Assembly (NCBI RefSeq): GCF_014279975.1
Contig: NZ_CP047936.1
Span: 1,736,001 to 1,800,000 of the forward strand
Origin: Synechococcus sp. BIOS-U3-1
GTDB lineage: Bacteria; Cyanobacteriota; Cyanobacteriia; PCC-6307; Cyanobiaceae
Length of the DNA stretch: 64,000 nucleotides
Direction of reading: 5' to 3'
Shown here: positions 8,890-17,065 of the stretch, in pieces
Layout: each line of letters begins with the position of its first letter
Position numbering within the stretch: the stretch's first letter is position 1
Translations under genes and position numbers: made by a program
The notes under the pieces: generated by a model
Database searches by the model: none
What the model was told of the DNA's origin: nothing
The model's input: the letters and a program-made list of their open reading frames with translations, nothing else

Positions 8890-10119
8890 TTAAAGAGCCC
8901 TTTCTAGCTGTTGCATCTCAATCAAGCGTGCCAATGCTTGTTGACATGTCCAGCGCAAGGGAACCCAAGGTGCCGATGAAGAGAGCTCATAAAGAAGGTC
9001 CATCTGGTCATAAAGTTTTAACTCAACGCACGCCCATGCCGCTGCAATTCTTGATTTCGTATATTGGGGAGTCGTTTCAGCAAGGGCAGACCGAATAAGA
9101 TTACTTTTTTCGCTGATTTTACGCAAGCCAACAAGACAACTAAGGTAATAGTGGGTTACATAATCGGACCATAGTCTTTCCTGCATACTCTCAATCAATT
9201 CAATACATTCACTGCGATTAATCCGCATCAGGCTCGCTGCAGCACCGTACTGTCGAGCTTCATCGCGATGGCTGAGATTTTGCTCTATGTCAGCAGGATC
9301 TGGTCCACACTCCCACTCAGAACGAATATCCAACAACAAAGGATCATCTCGAAGCAGCTGTTGAAACAAAGCCTGGTTTTCAGCTTTTGAAAGAGTCTGA
9401 TTGGCGTCAACGATCTGCAAAAAACTCTTCGCTCGAAGCGACATGGATACCGGAGCCCGAACCAAAACAGGCAGGAGACTTTCATCCCCAGAATCACCAA
9501 TATCAATCACCGCAGATCTCCTTTTACCAGCAACCAGATCGTTGAGAGATGCCACTAATGGTTTCATCAAAACAGATTCGCCATAAAGGGAAGCCATATA
9601 AGCTCTGGCAGCACCGGAGATCAAAAGACTTTCATGGTCACAACAATCAACGATGCAAGACTTCGAGCGACGACTCTTAATTCCAAGTCTTGTGAAAGTT
9701 TGGATCACTGCACGAGTTTGTGTCACTTCCCCATTTAATAATTCCAGAAGACGATCTTCTTCTGCTTCAATGGGGCGCCATCCAATTCTAGTCAAGGCCG
9801 ACAGTGCATTAATCACGGCCTCAGTGTCACTGCACCCCAAGACATCAAAAAGAGCAGGGATGGATCTTGGATCTTTTCGTCGACCTAAAGCCTCAACAAC
9901 CTTACGCCTGGTAATTCGGTCAAATAATTCGTCGACTTTGAGCTCATGCGTCGCTCGAATCAAAGCATCAAGCGTTTTATCACTATCAGAAAGCCCTAAT
10001 CGAGTCGCTGCAAAATAGCGATCAGCTGGCCTTTCAACACAAGCTGTGTCAGCAAAAAGCAGCGAAAGAGCATCAGCCTCTGACAGTCCTTGCACTAAAA
10101 CATCAAAACGCTCTGCCAT
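8890..10119 (-). CDS. mpeZ: Phycobilin lyase of the HEAT-repeat (CpcE/F, CpeY, MpeY/MpeZ) family, probable MpeZ lyase-isomerase
   Basis: About 409 residues from ATG 10119 (MAERFDVLVQGLSE); a start at 10182 is possible but less family-like. The N-terminal half has DRYFAATRLG and HEAT-type repeats including ITRRKVVEALGRRKDPRSI, typical of E/F-type lyases. Known MpeZ attaches phycoerythrobilin to Cys83 of the alpha subunit of phycoerythrin II and isomerises it to phycourobilin in blue light. MpeZ is favoured over its relative MpeW because an FciC-like gene is next to it, the published mark of CA4-A islands. AT-rich coding against GC-rich flanks supports acquisition. MpeY, MpeW or MpeQ would need a tree to exclude. 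Confidence 0.75.
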   Translation of the reverse strand: MAERFDVLVQGLSEADALSLLFADTACVERPADRYFAATRLGLSDSDKTLDALIRATHELKVDELFDRITRRKVVEALGRRKDPRSIPALFDVLGCSDTEAVINALSALTRIGWRPIEAEEDRLLELLNGEVTQTRAVIQTFTRLGIKSRRSKSCIVDCCDHESLLISGAARAYMASLYGESVLMKPLVASLNDLVAGKRRSAVIDIGDSGDESLLPVLVRAPVSMSLRAKSFLQIVDANQTLSKAENQALFQQLLRDDPLLLDIRSEWECGPDPADIEQNLSHRDEARQYGAAASLMRINRSECIELIESMQERLWSDYVTHYYLSCLVGLRKISEKSNLIRSALAETTPQYTKSRIAAAWACVELKLYDQMDLLYELSSSAPWVPLRWTCQQALARLIEMQQLERAL

Positions 10120-10383
10120 AACCAAACAAATGGCTTGAGAAAAGCTATCAGAGAAAAATTCAAAATTTCTCAGAAAAAGCAACTCATAAAACTATTTTGA
10201 ATAAAGCAGAAACCAATACTTTAAGAAAGAAAGCATCTCACAAATACAAGAAATAAACCACTGAAAAAGTCGAATTCACAAAAACACAATTGCACAAAAC
10301 CATAAAAACTACTCAGCGCAACATAGCTCCACAAAAAAATATGGAGTCCTAGGCCCTAAAGGATAAAAAAACGATTTAAAGAA

Positions 10384-10551
10384 CTACTTTGAGCGGCGAT
10401 CGATCAATTCGATGAGATGAGCATCATGCTTATTACAAAACTCAGAAACGCACTCACGCAAGATATGACCGATAGAAACTGATTCGGTATAGCAGAGAAG
10501 CTTTAACTTCTTATGCAGATCGTCGCTGAGCTCAAATGTGACTCTTTTCAT
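10384..10551 (-). CDS. fciC: 55-residue regulator-like protein, probable FciC
   Basis: ATG at 10551, TAG at 10386-10384. The N-terminus MKRVTFELSDDLHKKLK looks like the beta strand and first helix of ribbon-helix-helix DNA-binding proteins, followed by a second helix (SIGHILRECVSEF). Published CA4-A islands contain a third, small possible regulator named fciC; position and size fit. It lies between the two AraC-type genes and the lyase gene, all on the minus strand, with over 200 bases upstream for its own promoter. Confidence 0.65.
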   Translation of the reverse strand: MKRVTFELSDDLHKKLKLLCYTESVSIGHILRECVSEFCNKHDAHLIELIDRRSK

Positions 10552-10784
10552 CTGCAGACAACTGACATGACAAGAGTGCGAAACACGGGAAAGTCCCTTA
10601 TAAGCACATTTTAGTTGTTTTGATAAGAAATGGATACCGATGATCGTTCAGTTTACAAAGCTAAACAGCAGTATCAAATGGATCTGGTGTCGCCAGTCCT
10701 TGACCTGAAGAATCAAATGCTATGAGTGGCTACCGGAAACCAGGTCTTGAGCAACTTGCAAGACCAAAAATGAATCCAAAAGCA

Positions 10785-11732
10785 CTAAGCATTTTGGAGC
10801 GTCTGACTTGGCAATTCTCCGAAACTATTGAAGTATCTCCGGGCATAGCGCCCCGCGTGCTTAAAACCATATCGAACAGCAACTTCACGAATCATGCTTT
10901 CTTCAGCGACCGACTGGTACTGACATCTCAATAAAGCTCGTCTTGACTCCTCCATACGTACTTGCATCATCATCTCAATAACTCCCATTCCAAAATTTTT
11001 CTGACAAACTCGATAAAGTGATGCTTGTGCAGTATCAAGAAATTGGCAGACATCACCCAATGTCATAGGAGCAGACATTTTCTCAGTATCATGAGCTAAA
11101 CGAACAATCTCAGATAAAAGTGTATGATTTTTAGTTTCACCTTTTTTATAGGCACGTGACCTTCCATCTTCTAAACAACAAATAATGAGATCATAATACT
11201 TCGAGGGACTGGATATTCCAGATTGGAGATCTTTTCTTGCCAACCTTTTAAGCTGATTACTCAATTGATCCGAAACTTCCAGTCCCTTATTACTTGTCAG
11301 GTTTTGAATACCAACCTGAGCATTACAAGCAATCATTGCCTCCATCAACGAGGCTTTGTCGAGCATGCAAGCAGTCGAAGAACATAGTGGTGAATACTTT
11401 CCCCATGATCCACCCGGAGACCCATTGTAAGTATTCAAACCTCCAATACTGTTTGCTTTCATCTCATATCCCTCACAAAGTCCCATTGGAGCAACCGAAT
11501 TTTTCAGTGGTGTGATCCAATTAAAATCAACTGACCAATCAGTTCCCCATCCCTCATAAAGAAGTGTTTTTGATGCCTTAATTTCCGCAATTGAAATGCC
11601 AGATGCCATCGAATGAGTCATGCTGTAACTCCCAGCCCCAGAATCAAACTGTGTAATTCTGGTCAGCTGCCCCAACTCATTCAGAGTTTCTGAGAGCTGA
11701 AGAGGATCTGAATAAGGTAGAGATAACTTCAT
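10785..11732 (-). CDS. fciB: AraC-type transcriptional regulator of the CA4 island, probable FciB
   Basis: 315 residues. The last third is an AraC-family DNA-binding domain: a first helix-turn-helix around TLGDVCQFLDTAQASLYRV and a second ending in YGFKHAGRYARRYFNSFGE, the family signature. The N-terminal 200 residues resemble those of the next gene upstream, so the two are tandem paralogues with an unrecognised sensing domain. The start ATG overlaps the stop of that gene by one base (TAATG). FciA and FciB are known regulators of type IV chromatic acclimation with distinct roles; which letter applies is inferred from gene order. Confidence 0.72.
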   Translation of the reverse strand: MKLSLPYSDPLQLSETLNELGQLTRITQFDSGAGSYSMTHSMASGISIAEIKASKTLLYEGWGTDWSVDFNWITPLKNSVAPMGLCEGYEMKANSIGGLNTYNGSPGGSWGKYSPLCSSTACMLDKASLMEAMIACNAQVGIQNLTSNKGLEVSDQLSNQLKRLARKDLQSGISSPSKYYDLIICCLEDGRSRAYKKGETKNHTLLSEIVRLAHDTEKMSAPMTLGDVCQFLDTAQASLYRVCQKNFGMGVIEMMMQVRMEESRRALLRCQYQSVAEESMIREVAVRYGFKHAGRYARRYFNSFGELPSQTLQNA

Positions 11733-12763
11733 TAGTTTCTGAACCTCAACAAATCAGAGACAAACACAGTCGGCTTACTTCCCTTTTCGATCGTTTCCTC
11801 TGGACTCTGGGAGAAAGTTTTGAAGTATAACCTTTTAAAGGTATTCCAATTCTTAAATCCATAATATTCAGAGTTGTTTTTCATTGTAAAATATCGCAAG
11901 CCTTTAGGAACATGTGGATTCAAATATGATTTTTTTACTTGTTCCAGTCTGATACTTTTGATCAGTTCAAGGATGCTCATATCGAAATTTGATCGGCAAA
12001 CGTCGCTCAAAGACTTTTCTTCTGAATTAAGAAATTTAGTGATGTCACTAATACTCAGGGGAGGCAATCCCAGCCTATCTTCATGCAACAACTTGACCAG
12101 ATCTTCAATCAGATCAGTTTTGTCTGATCGTTCCGTAATAAAATTATCGTGATCAGAGGATTCTTCAAGCGTTGCAATCGCAAGATCATAAAAACTTTGT
12201 CCGCACTTAAGGCCATATTCAAAATGCTTTTCGAATAGACGCTTCAACTGTTTGGTGCATTCACTTTCAGAATCAATGCCTATGCACTCTTCTAAACGTG
12301 CATAAGCGTTATAAGCATTCATTTGATCAATCTGCTCTTTTAATTTTTCCCACTTCAAGCTCATGCAGCACAAGACTGTGTTCGCGCCAACAATGTCCCA
12401 TGTATTACCTCCCGCCTTATTCAAACGGTTGAATCCAGCAACGCTTAGATTTCGCATTTTATGGCCGCCAATAACAGTACTGGAGAACGAATCTCGTACT
12501 TGATCTCTAATCCAACAGAATGCAACTGAATTTTGATTAGCGTCTTCTTCATATAACAGTGTCTGATTAGACTTGAAAATTTCTAGATGAACATTCTTAA
12601 TTGGAGCGCAAATTGAACTTGTTATAAGTTCTCCTTTGCTCAACTGTGTGACATTACATTTGAAATTCGATTTTGAATAATATTCAGCATAGTGATTCTG
12701 GCAGTGAGTCTCCATGCCAAGCAAGTCGCCAAAAACATATTCCCTTGCTTTCCTTGCCTTCAT
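11732..12763 (-). CDS. fciA: AraC-type transcriptional regulator of the CA4 island, probable FciA
   Basis: About 343 residues from ATG 12763; a start at 12784 is also open. I prefer 12763 because it overlaps the stop of the 74-codon ORF as ATGA. The C-terminal AraC region has a first helix-turn-helix around SISDITKFLNSEEKSLSDV; the second (YYGFKNWNTFKRLYFKTF) keeps the YGF and F-x-R-x-F spacing but the helix before it is less regular. The N-terminal domain shares motifs with FciB, such as TLLYE and a Gly-rich segment before a cysteine. Coupled to fciB by TAATG. Confidence 0.72.
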   Translation of the reverse strand: MKARKAREYVFGDLLGMETHCQNHYAEYYSKSNFKCNVTQLSKGELITSSICAPIKNVHLEIFKSNQTLLYEEDANQNSVAFCWIRDQVRDSFSSTVIGGHKMRNLSVAGFNRLNKAGGNTWDIVGANTVLCCMSLKWEKLKEQIDQMNAYNAYARLEECIGIDSESECTKQLKRLFEKHFEYGLKCGQSFYDLAIATLEESSDHDNFITERSDKTDLIEDLVKLLHEDRLGLPPLSISDITKFLNSEEKSLSDVCRSNFDMSILELIKSIRLEQVKKSYLNPHVPKGLRYFTMKNNSEYYGFKNWNTFKRLYFKTFSQSPEETIEKGSKPTVFVSDLLRFRN

Positions 12764-12984
12764 GTCCGGCGTGGAGCGATCCAAACAAATTTTTGTTCCG
12801 TAAATCTATAATGAAGATCTGCAGTCGTCAATCTTTGAGCAAACTTCGAAATCTGAAGACAACAATCTTCTAGCGAGATTCTGCGGAAATAAGCCAATAC
12901 GTTACAGTTTTTATGGTTAAAGCCTTGTCCGCCGAGCGTTCGCAGCCAGTCTTGAACAATTAATTGTGCAAGAGCAGAACTCAT
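12760..12984 (-). CDS. 74-residue hypothetical protein coupled to fciA
   Basis: ATG at 12984, TGA at 12762-12760. The TGA overlaps the probable fciA ATG as ATGA, the usual sign of translational coupling. The protein is compact, with a hydrophobic-amphipathic N-terminal helix, three cysteines and a basic end; no domain is recognised. It could be a real third member of the regulator operon, or a leader ORF that sets fciA translation. A 95-base divergent gap separates it from the Nif11 gene. Confidence 0.5.
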   Translation of the reverse strand: MSSALAQLIVQDWLRTLGGQGFNHKNCNVLAYFRRISLEDCCLQISKFAQRLTTADLHYRFTEQKFVWIAPRRT

Positions 12985-13079
12985 AGTTGTGAGCTCGCGC
13001 CAGCAATAAGTGTAATTCTACGATTAGCCATTATTTAGGTCGCTTTTTCAAGTAAAAATGATTGAGATGCAATCATCAG

Positions 13080-13403
13080 ATGAGCAAGTCTGCACTGCAT
13101 GCTTTTATCGACAGGGCAAGGGTCGACGAAGATTTTAAGTCTCAATTATCTGAGCTTGGGCCACAAGAAATAATTGATTTTGCAACGCAAAGCGGATTTC
13201 ACTTTTCCGACGAAATCAAAGGTCGGTTTATCAACCGCTGGGCTGGTGTTTACTTCTGTCCACAGGCAATCGAGGTGGGCATTCTTTGCCCTGGGTTAGT
13301 CCCGAAAGGATATATAAATCTGATTCACTATGCTCAATCAACCTGCAGTTCGACTGAACTCAAAGAAGAAGAGCATGATTTTAGAGCTGGCAAAAAATAC
13401 TAA
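13080..13403 (+). CDS. Nif11-domain protein, 107 aa
   Basis: From ATG 13080 the first 48 residues match the Nif11-like domain: SALHAFIDRARVDEDFKSQL followed by the helix GPQEIIDFATQSGF. The remaining part contains three cysteines and has no double-glycine cleavage motif, so it does not look like a lanthipeptide precursor. Function unknown. It is divergent from the island regulators and converges on psbA. AT-rich like the island, so it may belong to the same insertion. Confidence 0.7.
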   Translation: MSKSALHAFIDRARVDEDFKSQLSELGPQEIIDFATQSGFHFSDEIKGRFINRWAGVYFCPQAIEVGILCPGLVPKGYINLIHYAQSTCSSTELKEEEHDFRAGKKY

Positions 13404-13597
13404 ACTTATGCCATTACCAAGCAATTTATACAATGCAATTACTCATAAATCCACTCGTTAATCATTAAAAGGATGCCAACATAGCCTGCTTGCTAAGACC
13501 TTTAATTACAGCATGAGTTGTCTTGTCCCAGGTCTTGGAATTAGCTGATTCCGATGAACTGATTGATTCACAAACTCATGAACTAATTGTCCAACAA

Positions 13598-13623
13598 AAA
13601 GCCCCCTCGTGAGAGGGGGCTTT
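13598..13623 (-). terminator. Intrinsic terminator of psbA
   Basis: AAAGCCCCCTC and GAGGGGGCTTT form a GC-rich 11-bp stem with a four-base loop. On the minus strand it is followed by TTTTTG, a classical T-run. It lies about 40 bases after the psbA stop codon. Confidence 0.88.
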
Positions 13624-13660
13624 CCGATTCAGTTGACCTGAATCGTTTGTTGATTCCAGA

Positions 13661-14737
13661 TCAACCGATGGCAGGTGCTTGCAGAGCCACAGGTGTGGAC
13701 TCAATAGCAGCCAGGTCGAGGGGGAAGTTGTGAGCGTTGCGCTCGTGCATGACTTCCATGCCGAGGTTGGCGCGGTTCAGCACATCAGCCCAGGTGTTCA
13801 GGACGCGGCCCTGACCATCAAGGACAGACTGGTTGAAGTTGAAACCGTTCAGGTTGAAGGCCATGGTTGACACGCCCATGGACGTGAACCAGATGCCGAC
13901 AACAGGCCAGGCAGCCAGGAAGAAGTGCAGGCTACGGCTGTTGTTGAACGACGCATATTGGAAGATCAGGCGACCGAAGTAACCGTGGGCAGCCACGATG
14001 TTGTAGGTCTCTTCTTCTTGGCCGAACTTGTAGCCGTAGTTCTGGGACTCGCTCTCGGTTGTTTCACGAACCAAGGAGGAGGTCACCAGTGAACCGTGCA
14101 TGGCGGAGAACAGTGAACCACCGAAGACGCCAGCCACACCAAGCATGTGGAAGGGGTGCATCAGGATGTTGTGCTCGGCCTGGAACACCAACATGAAGTT
14201 GAAGGTGCCGGAGATGCCCAGGGGCATGCCGTCAGAGAAGGAACCCTGACCGAAGGGGTAAACCAGGAACACGGCCATGGCTGCAGACAGCGGAGCGCTG
14301 TAAGCAACGCAGATCCAGGGGCGCATGCCGAGGCGGTAGGAAAGCTCCCACTGACGCCCCATGTAGGCGGAGATGCCGATGAGGAAGTGGAAGACAACCA
14401 GCTGGTAAGGACCGCCGTTGTACAGCCACTCATCAAGAGAAGCAGCTTCCCAGATGGGATAGAAGTGAAGGCCAATGGCGTTCGAGGAGGGAACAACAGC
14501 ACCAGAGATGATGTTGTTTCCGTAGATCAGAGAGCCAGCAACGGGCTCACGGATGCCGTCGATGTCGACGGGAGGTGCTGCGATAAACGCAATGATGAAG
14601 CAGACGGTGGCTGCAAGCAGACAGGGAATCATCAGCACACCGAACCAACCCACATAAATGCGGTTATTGGTGTCGGTGACCCACTGACAGAAATTTTCCC
14701 AGCTGCCGCGGCGACCGCTGCGGATTGCAGTAGCCAT
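13661..14737 (-). CDS. psbA: Photosystem II reaction centre protein D1
   Basis: 358 residues with five membrane helices. The QA/QB side and manganese-cluster sequences are intact, including FSDGMPLG (ligand Asp170) and PFHMLG (His190). At the position equivalent to 130 the sequence is GRQWEL, with Gln, as in the low-light D1:1 form; the high-light D1:2 form has Glu. The C-terminus keeps the CtpA processing site after DLA, leaving a short extension. One residue shorter at the N-terminus than the usual numbering. A strong terminator follows and three tandem 11-bp repeats lie upstream. Confidence 0.97.
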   Translation of the reverse strand: MATAIRSGRRGSWENFCQWVTDTNNRIYVGWFGVLMIPCLLAATVCFIIAFIAAPPVDIDGIREPVAGSLIYGNNIISGAVVPSSNAIGLHFYPIWEAASLDEWLYNGGPYQLVVFHFLIGISAYMGRQWELSYRLGMRPWICVAYSAPLSAAMAVFLVYPFGQGSFSDGMPLGISGTFNFMLVFQAEHNILMHPFHMLGVAGVFGGSLFSAMHGSLVTSSLVRETTESESQNYGYKFGQEEETYNIVAAHGYFGRLIFQYASFNNSRSLHFFLAAWPVVGIWFTSMGVSTMAFNLNGFNFNQSVLDGQGRVLNTWADVLNRANLGMEVMHERNAHNFPLDLAAIESTPVALQAPAIG

Positions 14738-14861
14738 GAAAGGAAAGAGAACGGATATGAACCAGGCTTCCCAAAGGGTCAGCCGTGATTCGAATCAAGG
14801 CTATGGAGATCCTGACTCCTGACCTGGCAATCACATCATTCGAGTCAACTCGCAGCATTCA

Positions 14862-14890
14862 TTCATGACGACTTCATGAAGGCTTCATGA
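14862..14890 (-). promoter_or_regulatory. Three tandem TTCATGA repeats with 11-bp period upstream of psbA
   Basis: TTCATGA occurs at 14862, 14873 and 14884 on the plus strand, each copy separated by four other bases. Seven-base repeats at 11-bp period are the pattern bound by tandem dimers of OmpR/PhoB-type response regulators. The block is 125-153 bases before the psbA start and lies only in the psbA upstream region, because the neighbouring gene ends there. The regulator is not known; the motif does not match HLR1. Confidence 0.5.
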
Positions 14891-14935
14891 ACAAACCTGA
14901 AGCAGTTCAGAGCTATCCAGCTGAGTCAACAGGAA

Positions 14936-16288
14936 TCAGGCGGGTGTGCAGCGGTTGCGGTCCTGAATCCATTCACGAGCCTGCTGGGCAAACCCAGCGA
15001 GATCGAGCCGCTCCTGCTCTGCAGCCCGCGCCACCAACAGCGGTGCCTGTCGCTTGAGCTCCTCCAGATCGGGCTCAGTGACACCGGCATTGAGGGCCAT
15101 CCAATCAGCCATGGAAACGCCCACCACACGGGTGAGGTAAGCAGCACTCAATCCCTGCATGGCCCCTGCGGCAATCCAGCTGGCGCCATCAAGCTTGGCC
15201 AGCCCGAGTAGCGCCTGGCCACTCAACTCCACAACACCCTGGGCCAGGGCAGCACGGCCCAGCTGCCGGGCCACGACCTGGAGCACCTCGGAACTCCAGG
15301 GACAGCTCCAAATCGTGGCCATCTCCTTCACCATCAAGCCATTGCCCACGGCAACAGCCAACAAATCAAGAGAGGGAACAGGTGAAGCGATGACAACCCC
15401 AGCCACGATCCACTGACTGCGCTGCAGCAATAGACGGAATCTCTCCCTCCGCAGCGTTTCAAGATCAGCTTGCCAGCACCGATGCAGGTTGCTGAGAAGG
15501 CGTTGACGGGTGCCCTGTCGCACCCGTTCCGCACTCAGCAGCTGTTGACGGACCGGCTGGAGCACACCACGCAGTTCGATGGCTGCACCGGACCAAGGGA
15601 GCAGGCACTGATGCCATTGCTCAGGCAATTGGCATCGCAAAGCCCCCAGATGGCCTTCAGCAGATCTATCGGCTGAAGAGTGCAGGAGCAGCCAAACCGG
15701 ACGATCCGCAGGCAGCTGGTCCAACCAGAGCAGGTCCGCAGCTCGCAAGGGCAGAGGCAGCACATGCAGCAGCACATCCAGCTCCTGCAGATCGTCAGGC
15801 CAGCACCAGGAAGTGGATGTCACCGGCAACGGCTTGGCCAGGCAGAGATCGAGCGAATTCACTCCAGCCAATGCCTGTTGCAACTCAAGAGTGGCGGGTA
15901 GAGCGGATCCCTCAGTCGCCACAACACCGAGACTGATTGGCGCATCGAAGCTTTCGATTCGCCGCAGCTCAGTTTCACGGGGAGAACGCAATCCCTGAAG
16001 CCCCAGCGCCACCTCAAGCTCCGCGAACTGATTCAGCACTTCTTCACAGCGCTGAATCCAGCCTTTCAGTGATGCCGGCTCTCTGAAGCTGGGTTGCTTT
16101 GGAGGCCTGGACAACCACCACAGACCTGCGGCAGCAGCAGCAACGCCGAGCCCACCCCCAGGAACATGCACCACTTCCGACAGCAGCCACTGACCGGTTC
16201 CGATCACGCCGACCGAGAGCAAAACGCGCCGGATCAAACCAGATGTGATGGTTCCATCACCCAACGGCAAGGAGCGGATCAATTGCAT
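14936..16288 (-). CDS. DUF697-family membrane protein with a GTPase-like N-terminal part
   Basis: About 450 residues from ATG 16288 (a GTG at 16300 is also possible). Two hydrophobic segments lie near the N-terminus (about residues 18-60). The C-terminal region (about 300-420) has DUF697 features: VASPVPSLDLLAVAVGNG, a run of hydrophobic helices and GLSAAYLTRVVG. The middle part is where GTPase relatives carry a G domain, but no P-loop is visible, so it is probably catalytically degenerate. Membrane location; function unknown. Confidence 0.65.
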   Translation of the reverse strand: MQLIRSLPLGDGTITSGLIRRVLLSVGVIGTGQWLLSEVVHVPGGGLGVAAAAAGLWWLSRPPKQPSFREPASLKGWIQRCEEVLNQFAELEVALGLQGLRSPRETELRRIESFDAPISLGVVATEGSALPATLELQQALAGVNSLDLCLAKPLPVTSTSWCWPDDLQELDVLLHVLPLPLRAADLLWLDQLPADRPVWLLLHSSADRSAEGHLGALRCQLPEQWHQCLLPWSGAAIELRGVLQPVRQQLLSAERVRQGTRQRLLSNLHRCWQADLETLRRERFRLLLQRSQWIVAGVVIASPVPSLDLLAVAVGNGLMVKEMATIWSCPWSSEVLQVVARQLGRAALAQGVVELSGQALLGLAKLDGASWIAAGAMQGLSAAYLTRVVGVSMADWMALNAGVTEPDLEELKRQAPLLVARAAEQERLDLAGFAQQAREWIQDRNRCTPA

Positions 16289-16534
16289 CGGAAACGGCAC
16301 TGGGATCCTCCAGATCTGGCCTTCTTAGCTCACCTCCAGTGATACAGCCCAGAGAATCCGCAGCCTGCAATCGATCAACAAGCTGATCCGGCCTGGCACA
16401 CACGAAGCCGGCAAGGAGCGTGAGGAGCTGGCATTAGGCGCACGCGAACACGGCCAAGTTGTCTGAAACGGTCAAAGTCACTGCCAGAAGAGCGGTGATG
16501 CGTCACACTTGCGCCTGACTCCAGGCCCCAGGCC

Positions 16535-17062
16535 ATGACTGATTCCTACAGCGATTCCCGCCACCAGGGCGGACAGGGTGATAACGGCCGCGATGGCGGT
16601 CGAGGAGGCCGCGGTGGACGTGGCCAGGGCAACCGTGAGGGCGGTGGCTTCAGAATCAGGCTGAGTGACAACGAAATGCGCTCTGCACGAGCTCTCCAGG
16701 AGGCCTTGAATCTCCGTTCAACCGTTGCCGTGCTGGGCTTCGCAGTGCGCGCACTCGGCCAGATGCTCGAAGAGGGGAAGCTGGAGGAGCTGGTGGCTGC
16801 TCAACGGGCCCAAAGCAATCAGGGCAACCGTGGAGGTGGCCGACGTGATGACGACCGTGGCGGACGCCGTGAGGGCCGTGGAGAGGGTGGTCGTGGATCA
16901 CGACCAGATCCCTTCGCGCGCCCGGCCAAGCCTCAGCCCGCCGCTCCGGAGCCCGAAACTGAAGAGGTTGTTGAAACAGCAACAGCTGCGGAATCGGACT
17001 CAACTCCTGAACAACCAGCAGCAGATGACAGTGCCAACCAGGACAGCACAACAGAGGCCTGA
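16535..17062 (+). CDS. RGG-rich protein with a short conserved core
   Basis: 175 residues in three parts. Residues 10-35 are Arg/Gly-rich (GGRGGRGGRGQG), about 38-85 form a compact helical core (RIRLSDNEMRSARALQEALN), and a second RGG block (about 95-120) leads into a Pro, Glu and Ala-rich acidic tail. RGG boxes bind RNA or drive protein condensation in other systems; here this is inference. The stop codon is directly followed by trpS, so the two are probably cotranscribed. Confidence 0.7.
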   Translation: MTDSYSDSRHQGGQGDNGRDGGRGGRGGRGQGNREGGGFRIRLSDNEMRSARALQEALNLRSTVAVLGFAVRALGQMLEEGKLEELVAAQRAQSNQGNRGGGRRDDDRGGRREGRGEGGRGSRPDPFARPAKPQPAAPEPETEEVVETATAAESDSTPEQPAADDSANQDSTTEA

Positions 17063-17065
17063 TTG

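Noticed and set aside
14147-14788. Long open frame antisense to psbA
   Set aside because: An antisense shadow caused by strong codon bias of psbA; no protein family features.
8890-14890. Search for integrase, transposase or att-like direct repeats around the CA4 island
   Set aside because: None seen by eye at the gap1 or psbA edges; the mode of island entry stays open.
16301-16534. Open frame without a start codon ending in REHGQVV before the RGG gene
   Set aside because: No ATG, GTG or TTG start and no recognised protein; treated as intergenic, with a remote chance of a gene remnant.
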